Of a stretch of 64,000 nucleotides of DNA, positions 51,944 to 59,308 are shown piece after piece. Made by a program: the position numbers and the translations under genes. The DNA comes from Roseomonas alba (GTDB taxonomy: Bacteria > Pseudomonadota > Alphaproteobacteria > Acetobacterales > Acetobacteraceae): assembly GCF_019430885.1 (NCBI RefSeq), contig NZ_JAHYBZ010000015.1, forward strand, positions 1 through 64,000, read 5' to 3'. The notes beneath the pieces were generated by a model. It had not been told where the DNA came from. It made no database searches and was given only the letters and a program-made list of their open reading frames with translations. Each line of letters opens with the position of its first letter. Position 1 is the first letter of the stretch.

Positions 51944-52403
51944 TTGTCGCGTCCCGGCTGGCAGCAGTGTGTCAGACGCCGAACGCCGAGTTGGGATCGT
52001 GGAGCGTGAGCCGAGACGGACGCATCGAGTTCACTGACAGCAGCGGCAGTCGGTGGCTTCTCCCGGATGACGGTGTCACGCACCTGGTTTGAATGCGACG
52101 CAGTGCAGGGGTTACAGCGCCCGCCTGGATGTCCGGTTGTAGCGAAAGGCGCGCTTGAGTGGATGGCGGCCTTCCTTCATTGTCTCGACGCTGTGATGCG
52201 CCAGCCGCGCCGGTCCTCCCCAAACCACAACGTGGCCGTGGAACAGTTCCACGCGCCGAGCGAGCTACGTGCATTTCAGGCCACCCCAGAGAAAGACGGC
52301 GGGAAGCCCCAGCGAGACGGACACGATGGGGGCATCGAACCCGCGTTCGTTCTTGTCTTGATGCAAGGTCATCCACGAGGGCACCCCCACCCCCGGCATT
52401 CAG
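51944..52403. other. gap with possible gene scraps
   Basis: About 460 bases after nosX. A short frame at 51967-52092 reads WSVSRDGRIEFTDSSGSRWL, then LLPDDGVTHLV and a stop, and looks like the 3' end of an unknown gene. The rest to 52403 shows no family. It precedes prophage remnants. Confidence 0.35.
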
Positions 52404-52622
52404 GCAGCTCCCGTCGGCCATTTCGATGTCTGGGAGTTGGTCCCGATCCCGGGTGGCGACTTCAGCCTGCTCGCGGGGGCGGCGAACCAGGGCAGCTATG
52501 GGCTGATCTGCAGCGACTTCACCTTCGCGGCGGACATCACCGCGATCGACCTGACCTCGGCGACATTCGCACGTTCGAGCGGGAATGCTGCCATCCATCC
52601 GCACGTGATGATCGGGTTCTGA
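52404..52622 (+). pseudogene. 3' fragment of a phage structural protein
   Basis: 72 codons ending GF-stop at 52622: AAPVGHFDVWELVPIPGGDF, FAADITAIDLTSATFARSSG. It resembles the C-terminus of tail or fibre-type proteins in phages of this group, but I cannot name the family. No start is present. It is 4 bases before the small phage gene at 52626. Confidence 0.45.
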
Positions 52623-52625
52623 ACC

Positions 52626-52844
52626 ATGCGCATTGAGCACGCCACCCTCGACGGCACGATCGTTGTCACCGAGGTACCCGACGAGCCCGGTTCGGCCGAG
52701 CCGAGCGGGTCCACTGCACCGTCGATCGAGAGTCTCGCCGCCGCGCTGCAGGTGATCGCCGAGCGCGTCGGCATGTCCAAGGCGGAGGTCGAGACGCTCG
52801 TCGGGTCGCCGCGCGCCATCGCTTCCGCCGACGAGCTCGGCTGA
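52626..52844 (+). CDS. small phage protein of unknown function
   Basis: 72 aa. MRIEHATLDGTIVVTEVPDE, then SIESLAAALQVIAERVGMSK and a short tail. A diverged relic of the same gene is at 40470-40640. The position between a tail-type fragment and a lysis module suggests a head-tail or lysis-region protein. Function unknown. It is the only intact gene of the remnant cluster. Confidence 0.6.
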   Translation: MRIEHATLDGTIVVTEVPDEPGSAEPSGSTAPSIESLAAALQVIAERVGMSKAEVETLVGSPRAIASADELG

Positions 52845-53237
52845 CCACAGCACCGCGGCGGGCGGCCCACTGGCCAACATCGCCGCGACGTTGAACCAAG
52901 GTGATTATGCGGCGCGATCCGCCGCATGGGGCTTTACGTGAAGCAGCGGCGGAACGGGCGGCTCGTTACCGTGCCGGGGCTGGTAAACCGGCGTGCGGCG
53001 GAGGCCGGGCTGTGGGCGCGCGGAGAGTTCGTCGCCAGCCAGCATATCGCGCCCGCCGCACCGCGCACGGAGGGCGCCGAGGCGCCAAAGCTGGGCGGCT
53101 ATGCTGCGGCAGCGGCGACCGCAGCACCGGCGCTGCAGCCGCTGGCAGGCGTGCCGGTCTGGATCGGCGTTGCGCTGCTGGTCGCTGTCGCCGGGGTGGC
53201 CGTTGCCGTCCTGCTGCGCCGGGAACAGGCTTCGTGA
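52845..53237 (+). pseudogene. 3' fragment of a phage endolysin with a C-terminal membrane helix
   Basis: The first frame reads GGPLANIAATLNQGDYAARS and AAWG, then shifts by one base near 52927 to LYVKQRRNGRLVTVPGLVNR, RAAEAGLWARGEF. GLVNRRxAE is the usual C-terminal element of phage lysozyme/muramidase domains. A Pro/Ala linker and a transmembrane helix (VWIGVALLVAVAGVAVAVLL) follow. The catalytic N-terminus is missing. The stop overlaps the next frame as GTGA at 53234. Confidence 0.5.
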
Positions 53238-53433
53238 TTGCAGCGCTGTGGGCGCGCGTGCGGCGCTGGCCGCGCTCGGTGCCGCGTATCTGGCGGGGCG
53301 CCGCCACGGCCGCGATGCCAGTCACGCGGAGGCAGCGCGCGCGGAACAGCGGACGAGGAGGGCAGGGGATGCGGCGGCTCGTGATGCTGAACGCACTGGT
53401 GCTGCTGAGCGGCTGCGGCGTGGCAATTTCTGA
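53234..53433 (+). pseudogene. Rz-like (i-spanin type) gene with a frameshift
   Basis: Starts as VIAALWARV (GTG at 53234) and then, one base out of frame, continues as AALAALGAAYLAGRRHGRDA and SHAEAARAEQRTRRAGDAAA, ending in AERLRRGNF. A hydrophobic N-terminus followed by a charged coiled coil is the Rz pattern. The o-spanin-like gene is nested in its 3' end, as is usual for Rz/Rz1. The shift makes it non-functional unless it is an assembly error. Confidence 0.5.
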
Positions 53434-53551
53434 GCGGCCCTGTCCACGCGTAACGGAATCCCAGTCGAAATCCAGCGCCAGGCTGTGGCGGAACTCGCCA
53501 CCGCGCCGGCCCGCGCGCGCATGATGGACGCCATGGCGGCGGATCGCGAGT
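53369..53551 (+). pseudogene. Rz1-like (o-spanin type) lipoprotein, frameshifted
   Basis: From the ATG at 53369 (GGAGGGCAGGGG upstream): MRRLVMLNALVLLSGCGVAI, a lipobox with Cys, then ERPCPRVTE. At GAATCCC (about 53457) one T is missing relative to the copy at 55465. The other frame continues PVEIQRQAVAELATAPARAR, then MMDAMAADREFKRA. The end abuts the frameshifted LysR. It is nested with the Rz-like gene. Confidence 0.55.
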
Positions 53552-54432
53552 TCAAGCGAGCCACCGATGCGCCCGCGCCGCCCGCACGAAGGCCGCCACG
53601 GCCGGCGCCTGCACGCGGCCGGGCACATGGTCGCCAGCGCCACGGTGCGCTCGACATGCGGGTCCGACAGCGCACGCTGGATCGTGCCGGGGTGGGTGAT
53701 GGAATGCTCGGGCATGAACGCGAAGCCGAGATTGGCCGCGACCATCGCCTGTACCCAGTCCTCGCGCTCGGAGCGGTAGCGCGCATAGAGCTCCACGCCC
53801 TGCGCGCCGCAGGCCGCCATCACCCGTTCGCGCATCTCGCAGGCGAGGCGGTCGACATAGGCCTGCCGCGTGAGGTCGGCCAGCGACAGCGCATCGCGGT
53901 CGCGCAGCGGGTGTTCGGGCGGGAGCAGCACGACGTAGCGCTCGGTGTAGAGCGGCTCGATCCGGCAGGATTCGGCGGCGAGGTCGAGCGGGTTGAGGAT
54001 GGCCGCATCAAGCGAGTCGGCATCGAGCCAGGCCCCGAGCTCCGCCGGACGGCCTTCGCGGATCGCCACCTCGATGCCCGGATGCGCCTGCTCGAACGCC
54101 GACAGGAAGCGCGCCAGCCGCACCGGCCCCAGCGTCGGCATTACGCCGACGCGCACCGGCGCCTGCTTGAGCAGCCGCAGGCTCTCCGCCGCGCTGCGCG
54201 CTGCATCAGCGCGCTCCAGCACCTCGGCCAGCAGCGGTTCCATGCGGCGGCCTAGCTCGGTCAGGGAAAGGCGGTTGTGCTCCCGATGGAATAGCGGCCC
54301 GCCAAGTTCCGCCTCCAGCTTCTTCAGCGCGGCGGTCAGGGCAGGCTGAGAGACGTTGGACTGCTCGGCGGCACGCGTGAAGGACAGCGTGCGCGCGGCG
54401 GCGATAAAGTAGCGGACCTGGTGCATCTCCAT
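53552..54432 (-). pseudogene. LysR family regulator with a late frameshift
   Basis: The N-terminal helix-turn-helix (MHQVRYFIAAARTLSFTRAA, SNVSQPALTAALKKLEAELG) and substrate-binding domain are complete to VERTVALATM. There, at about 53621-53626, one base is missing. In the next frame the normal ending RVQAPAVAAFVRAARAHRWL and a TGA (53554-53552) follow. Read without correction, the frame runs on to 52966 as a 488-aa protein, far longer than the family's 300. Only the last 25 or so residues are affected, so the protein could still fold. It may control the DUF4242/DsrE pair divergently. Confidence 0.75.
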
Positions 54433-54585
54433 GCCCGGCAGCCTGCGGACCGCGTGGACCCGGCGTCAACGAAACAACGCGGGTCGTCGTAAAGACGGCG
54501 CCTATGGGCCCATAGACGAAACCTGTTGGCGCTACGCCCGCCCCGCGGACCAGGCTTGGGACGACCAAGAGAAGGAGGTCGCCCC

Positions 54586-54858
54586 ATGACGGTCTACGCA
54601 GTCGAGCGGTCATTGCCCGGCGTGACGATGGAGGCGCTGGCGGGCGCGCAGGCGGCGGCGATCGCCGCCGCATCGGCGTCGAGCGCCGATGGCGTGCCCG
54701 TGCGATACCTGCGCTCCGTTTTCCTGCCCGCCGATGCGCGCTGCGTCTGCCTGTTTGAGGCGGGCAGCGCGGAGGCGGTCCGAAGCGTCAACGATGCCGC
54801 GGGCATCCCCTATTCGGCGGTGTCCGAGGCGCTGGACCTGCCGGCTCCACCGGCCTGA
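54586..54858 (+). CDS. DUF4242 family protein
   Basis: 90 aa, ATG at 54586 with AAGGAGG. It has the DUF4242 ferredoxin-like fold: VYAVERSLPGVTMEALAGAQ, VRYLRSVFLPADARCVCLFE and AEAVRSVNDAAGIPYSAV. Some members are annotated as nickel-binding. It is 36 bp before a DsrE-like gene and divergent from LysR. Confidence 0.8.
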   Translation: MTVYAVERSLPGVTMEALAGAQAAAIAAASASSADGVPVRYLRSVFLPADARCVCLFEAGSAEAVRSVNDAAGIPYSAVSEALDLPAPPA

Positions 54859-54894
54859 GGCCGACTCCCGAAGCGAGCGAGAAGGAAAAAGCCG

Positions 54895-55359
54895 ATGTTC
54901 AAGCGAGGTGCGCTGAAAGGTGCGCTGTTGGCGGCCCTGGCCGGTGCCGGCATCGCCCGGGCGCAGGCCCAGACGCCGGCCGCCCCGGCGCCGGCGCGCA
55001 AGCGCTTCCTGGTGCATGTCACGACCGGGCCGCAGGATCCGACCAAGGCCGCGCTCGCCTTCCTGGTGGCGGCGACGGCGCTGAAGCAGGGCCATGCGGT
55101 GACGCTGTTCCTGGCCGGCGAGGGCGTGCGGCTGCTGAGCGCCGAGGCGCTGGCCTCGGTCGAGGGGCAGGGGACCGGGCGGCTCAGCGCGCACCTGGCT
55201 GAGATCCTGGCGCATGGCGGGCGTTTCGCGCTGTCCGGCATGTCGGCGCGGGCGCGTGGCCTGGGCGAGGACCTGATCGCCGGCCGACCGGCGGAATTCG
55301 CTCAGCCGGATGCGCTGGTGCGCCTCGCGGTAGAGGCCGATGTGGTGATTACCTACTGA
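54895..55359 (+). CDS. exported DsrE-family protein
   Basis: 154 aa. A signal peptide (MFKRGALKGALLAALAGAGI, cleavage near AQA-QT) precedes a DsrE/DsrF-like domain: RKRFLVHVTTGPQDPTKAAL, ALKQGHAVTLFLAGEGVRLL. It lacks the conserved Cys of sulfur-carrying DsrE. With DUF4242 it forms a two-gene unit, possibly controlled by the adjacent LysR. Function unknown. Confidence 0.82.
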   Translation: MFKRGALKGALLAALAGAGIARAQAQTPAAPAPARKRFLVHVTTGPQDPTKAALAFLVAATALKQGHAVTLFLAGEGVRLLSAEALASVEGQGTGRLSAHLAEILAHGGRFALSGMSARARGLGEDLIAGRPAEFAQPDALVRLAVEADVVITY

Positions 55360-55464
55360 TCGTCGGCGACGTCCGCCGCTGCCAAGCCCGTATTGCGTGG
55401 GTTCAGGCTGGGTCGACGGGCGGTAGCCCCGCCTCCACAGGGGTGCGCTGCGCGGCGACGCGGG

Positions 55465-55635
55465 CTGAGCGGCTGCGGCGCGGGTATTTCTGATCGCCCG
55501 TGCCCGCGGGTGACGGAGTTCCCAGTCGGCCTCCAGCGCCAAGCTGCGGCGGAACTCGCCACGGCCCCGGCGCTCGCGCGCATTATGGATGCGATGGCGG
55601 CGGATCGGGCGTTCAATCGCGCGATCTGCCCGTAA
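55465..55635 (+). pseudogene. second Rz1-like fragment, homologous to 53405-53551
   Basis: Reads LSGCGAGISDRPCPRVTEFP, then GLQRQAAAELATAPALARIM and ADRAFNRAICP-stop. It is in a single frame where the copy at 53369 is frameshifted, which is how that lesion is recognised. The start and signal peptide are missing, so this copy is 5'-truncated. It abuts the nuclease gene. Confidence 0.6.
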
Positions 55636-55675
55636 GCGCATGGTCGCGCCCGGTGCGCGCGGCTATAGCCTACCG

Positions 55676-56185
55676 ATGCTGCCTCCGCATCGTCCAGCTT
55701 CTTGCTGCGCGTTCGTATTGGTTCTGCTTTGGCTGCTCGCGATGGCGTCGCCGGCTATGGCGCGCGAAATCCAGGGCCGCGTCGTTGGGATTTCCGACGG
55801 GGATACCGTCACCGTTCTGACGGAGCAGCGCAGGCAGGTTCGCGTGCGTCTCGCCGAAATTGACGCGCCTGAGCGTCGACAGCCCTTCGGGGACCGGGCA
55901 CGGCAGATGCTCTCGGGGCTGGCCTTTGAACGCCGCGTGCGGGTCGTTGTCACTGGCACCGACCGCAATGGACGCGCGATTGGGCGCATGTTTGTGGGAA
56001 CCGTCGACGCCAACGCTGAGATGGTCCGTCGCGGCGGCGCTTGGGTGTTCCGCCGCTACTCCAACGATCCCGCGCTGCTGCGCCTCGAGGCCAAGGCGCG
56101 AGAGGCGCGGCGAGGCCTTTGGGCGCTGCCGCCGGGACAGCGCGTGCCGCCGTGGGAGTGGCGCGAGAACCGGCGCCGCCGCTGA
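55676..56185 (+). CDS. exported thermonuclease family protein
   Basis: 169 aa from the ATG at 55676, which gives a signal peptide (CCAFVLVLLWLLAMASPAMA). The staphylococcal-nuclease fold is complete: REIQGRVVGISDGDTVTVL, RVRLAEIDAPERRQPFG, DRNGRAIGRMF and ARRGLWALPPG. The catalytic Arg/Asp/Glu/Arg positions fit. An in-frame ATG at 55640 is an alternative start. It is convergent with RecD2. Confidence 0.88.
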   Translation: MLPPHRPASCCAFVLVLLWLLAMASPAMAREIQGRVVGISDGDTVTVLTEQRRQVRVRLAEIDAPERRQPFGDRARQMLSGLAFERRVRVVVTGTDRNGRAIGRMFVGTVDANAEMVRRGGAWVFRRYSNDPALLRLEAKAREARRGLWALPPGQRVPPWEWRENRRRR

Positions 56186-56193
56186 CGCAGCGA

Positions 56194-58389
56194 TCACCGA
56201 GCTCCAGGTGATACGCCTTGCAGCCATTCGCGAAGTTTGGACCATCGTGCACGGCCAGACGCATTCTTAACTGCGATGGCGATCGCCTTTGGCTGACCGA
56301 CCAGGACCACGAGCCGCTTGCCTCGCGTGACGCCGGTGTAGAGTAGGTTCCGCTGCAGCATGGTGTAGTGCTGCGTCAGCACAGGGATCACCACCGCCGG
56401 GTACTCGGACCCCTGCGATTTGTGGATCGTCGCCGCATAGGCGGGTACCAGCGTGTCGAGCTCCCCGAAGCCATAGACGACGGCGCGCCCATCGAAAGAT
56501 GCGGTCAACTCGCCTTGCTCAGGATCGACATCGGTGATGAAGCCGATGTCGCCGTTGTAGACTTCCTTCTCGTAGTCGTTCTCGATCTGCATGACCTTGT
56601 CGCCGGGGGCGAAGGTCCAGCCAAAGCGCTCCACCCTCCGCTCGCCCGCCGGGTTCAGTGCCGCTTGCAGTTCGATGTTCAGCGAGCGCGCGCCGACACC
56701 GCCGCGATTCATCGGGCAGAGCACCTGGATGTCTCGGATGGGGTCCAGACCGAAGCGTTGCGGAATGCGGGTCTTCACCAGGTCGATGATACGTGGGACG
56801 GCCATCTCAGGGTCGGCGGCAGGAACGAAATAGAAGTCGCTGTCGCCCTCCGGCTTTGTCAGCTCGGGCATCTGGCCGCTGTTGATGCGGTGGGCGCTGA
56901 CGATAATGCGGCTGGCCGCCGCCTGCCTGAAGATCTCCGTCAGCCGGACGGTCGCCAGCGCCGCCGACGCGATCATGTCCGACAGGACCTGGCCCGGGCC
57001 GACGGAAGGCAGCTGATCCACATCCCCCACCACCACCAGGGCGGCTTCGGGCGGCACAGCCTTGAGCAGGGCGTGCATCAGCGGCACGTCCACCATCGAG
57101 GCTTCGTCGATCACCAGCAGGTCGCAGTCGAGCGGGTTCTCCAGGCCGCGCTTGAAGCCCCCGGCTTTGGGGTCGACCTCCAGCAGGCGATGGATGGTCC
57201 GCGCCTCAAGGCCGGTTGTCTCGCTCATGCGCTTGGCTGCGCGACCCGTCGGGGCGCAGAGCAGGATCCTCACGCCCTTCGCGCCGAGAATGCGCAGGAT
57301 GGTGTTGATGATGGTGGTCTTCCCCACGCCCGGGCCGCCGGTGATCACCAACACCTTCGAAGCCAGCGCGAGAGCGACCGCGTGACGCTGGCTTTCTGCC
57401 AGGGTGAGGCCGACGCGCTGCTCGGCCCAGGGGAGCGCCTTGGCGGGATCGATCCAGTCCCAAGGCAGGGTGCCCTGGCGCAAGGCGAGCAGCCGCTCTG
57501 CGATTCCTCGTTCGGCCGCATACAAGCCCGCCAGGAAGATACACGCCGCGTCTCCGACCTGATCCGCAACCACCGAGCCGTCGGCGAGTTCGAGATCCAG
57601 GACTGTGGTGACCAACTCCGCCTGGACCCCGAGAAGTTCCACCGCCAGCGGCAGAAGCTGTTCGGTCGGCAGGCCGCAGTGCCCATCGTCCATGGCCTCC
57701 GACAGGGCGTAGCTGATGCCGGCGCGGACCCGAATCATGGCGGTCGGCTCGATCCCGAGGCGCATAGCGATGGCGTCGGCGGTCTTGAAGCCGATGCCGC
57801 GGATGTCCCGTACCAGGCGATACGGGTTCTCCGACATGACCTGCACGGCATCGACGCCATAGGTCTTGAAGATCCGCACCGCGCGCGAGGTGCCGACACC
57901 GTGCGCGTGGAGGAAGACCATGATCTCCCGCACCACCTTCTGGTCGGCCCAGGCCCTGATAATTCGCGCTGCGCGGACGGGGCCGATGCCGGGCACTTCC
58001 CGCAAGCGATCAGGGGAGGCCTCGATGATGTCGAACACGCTCTCACCGAAGGCTGCGACCATCTTCTTGGCGTAGACGGGGCCGATGCCGCGGATCATGC
58101 CGGAGGCGAGGTACCTTTCGATGCCCTCGGCCGTGGTGGGGGCGGACGTCTTGAGGAAGCGCGCCTTGAACTGCTGGCCATGGGTGCGGTCGTTGGTCCA
58201 CTCGCCCGACGCGGTCAGCCATTCGCCGGCGGAGATCGAGGCAGCATGGCCGACGATGGTGACCAGATCGCGGTGGCCGCGCGCCTTCACGCGCAGGACG
58301 CAGAAGCCGCTCTCGGCATTGTGGAAGGTGACACGCTCGACGGTGCCGGCGAGGAGTTCAGTGGTTGTGGGGTCTGCCTGGCGGGTCAT
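56194..58389 (-). CDS. recD2: RecD2-type ATP-dependent DNA helicase
   Basis: 731 aa. The N-terminal OB-like and helix-hairpin-helix region (GMIRGIGPVYAKKMVAAFGE, EVPGIGPVRAARII, IRGIGFKTADAIAMRL) distinguishes RecD2 from RecBCD RecD. SF1 motifs are GGPGVGKTT (351-359), IDEASMVDV, GDVDQLPSVGPG and the C-terminal ATIHKSQGSEYPAV. It is a 5'-3' helicase for repair. It is not near recBC. Confidence 0.95.
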   Translation of the reverse strand: MTRQADPTTTELLAGTVERVTFHNAESGFCVLRVKARGHRDLVTIVGHAASISAGEWLTASGEWTNDRTHGQQFKARFLKTSAPTTAEGIERYLASGMIRGIGPVYAKKMVAAFGESVFDIIEASPDRLREVPGIGPVRAARIIRAWADQKVVREIMVFLHAHGVGTSRAVRIFKTYGVDAVQVMSENPYRLVRDIRGIGFKTADAIAMRLGIEPTAMIRVRAGISYALSEAMDDGHCGLPTEQLLPLAVELLGVQAELVTTVLDLELADGSVVADQVGDAACIFLAGLYAAERGIAERLLALRQGTLPWDWIDPAKALPWAEQRVGLTLAESQRHAVALALASKVLVITGGPGVGKTTIINTILRILGAKGVRILLCAPTGRAAKRMSETTGLEARTIHRLLEVDPKAGGFKRGLENPLDCDLLVIDEASMVDVPLMHALLKAVPPEAALVVVGDVDQLPSVGPGQVLSDMIASAALATVRLTEIFRQAAASRIIVSAHRINSGQMPELTKPEGDSDFYFVPAADPEMAVPRIIDLVKTRIPQRFGLDPIRDIQVLCPMNRGGVGARSLNIELQAALNPAGERRVERFGWTFAPGDKVMQIENDYEKEVYNGDIGFITDVDPEQGELTASFDGRAVVYGFGELDTLVPAYAATIHKSQGSEYPAVVIPVLTQHYTMLQRNLLYTGVTRGKRLVVLVGQPKAIAIAVKNASGRARWSKLREWLQGVSPGAR

Positions 58390-58401
58390 GGCGCAGGGCG
58401 T

Positions 58402-58581
58402 TCATCGCGCGATGTATTCAAGCCTGTCCACAGAATCGTGGATGCACGCGGCGAGACGCCGGACCACATTGGGACGCTGCTCGACCTCAGGCAGCACCAA
58501 AAGGTCGCCATCGGATGAGAGGGCCCCGCCGTCGAAGCGGGCGCCGATCGGCTTGCTGTCGACCGGTGATAGGCCCGGCAT
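58402..58581 (-). pseudogene. 5' fragment of an IS1380-family transposase
   Basis: MPGLSPVDSKPIGARFDGGA, then LSSDGDLLVLPEVEQRPNVV and RRLAACIHDSVDRLEYIAR. The FDGGxLSSDxGxLLL motif and RLAACxxD are the IS1380 transposase opening. It ends in a stop after about 60 codons, 12 bases from recD2. The rest of the element is gone. The neighbouring 58590-58707 shows no gene. Confidence 0.7.
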
Positions 58582-58707
58582 GAGCAGCGTAGCTTCGGTC
58601 GCGGCGGGCATAGTCTCCGCAATCGGCGAGGGCCTGGCGTCGCAGCCGAATCCTATCGCCAATCAACGAGTTGCACCATTCCCGCCAGCCCTCAAGATTC
58701 TCCCCGG

Positions 58708-59103
58708 CTAGAGCCCGTGCGGATTGCCTGGCTGGATCGTCATCGTCGTCCAGGCGGTACCGTTCCAGTAGGTCCTGAGCGTCGTCCCGTCGCGCCACAC
58801 CTCGAAGCATCGCTCTTGCCCGTTCCGCAACTGCGGCGACACCGAGCAGAAGCCGTATTCCGCTGCGCGGATGGTGCCGCTGAAGCGCAGTTCCGCACCG
58901 CCGAGTGGGCGGACTGACCCGCGCTGCGCCAGTTCCGGAGTGACATAGGTTCTGAACACAGCGCCATCCTGGCCCCGTCCATCCATGGTGTTGCCGCGCG
59001 CAAGTGTCATGAAGGTCTGGCCCGAAATCCTCTCCCCGACCGGCGGCGCCACTGCGCAACCTGCTAGGCTGAGGCCGACGAACCCCGTCGCAATCATCCT
59101 CAT
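58708..59103 (-). CDS. lipoprotein of unknown function
   Basis: 131 aa. A lipobox signal (IATGFVGLSLAGCAVAPPVG) is followed by a mature domain ISGQTFMTLARGNTMDGRG, VTPELAQRGSVRPLG and ERCFEVWRDGTTLRTYWNG. Two Cys (FCSVS, RCFEVW) may form a disulfide. The pattern matches small secreted proteins of alphaproteobacteria with no known role. It stands alone. Confidence 0.72.
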   Translation of the reverse strand: MRMIATGFVGLSLAGCAVAPPVGERISGQTFMTLARGNTMDGRGQDGAVFRTYVTPELAQRGSVRPLGGAELRFSGTIRAAEYGFCSVSPQLRNGQERCFEVWRDGTTLRTYWNGTAWTTMTIQPGNPHGL

Positions 59104-59140
59104 CTCAATTGACCCTCCTGTGGACCGGCATGTCAGTGGT

Positions 59141-59160
59141 ACCCCGGCCAGCACCGGGGT
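59141..59160 (-). terminator. hairpin downstream of the RTX-like gene
   Basis: ACCCCGG at 59141-59147 and CCGGGGT at 59154-59160, 6-nt loop. Both neighbours are read leftward, so it lies after the RTX-like gene and before the lipoprotein gene. It is a candidate terminator. Confidence 0.45.
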
Positions 59161-59308
59161 CCCATGAGAACGGGCTGTTCTATCTCGCATGCTCAATGGA
59201 ACCCCCGCGCCGATCTGGGGTCCCGCAGCGCGCCGAGTTCACGTGTAGAGCGAATTCGGAATGGTCCCATTTGGACGCCGATCCACCCGATGTGCCTGTC
59301 CCGGACAT

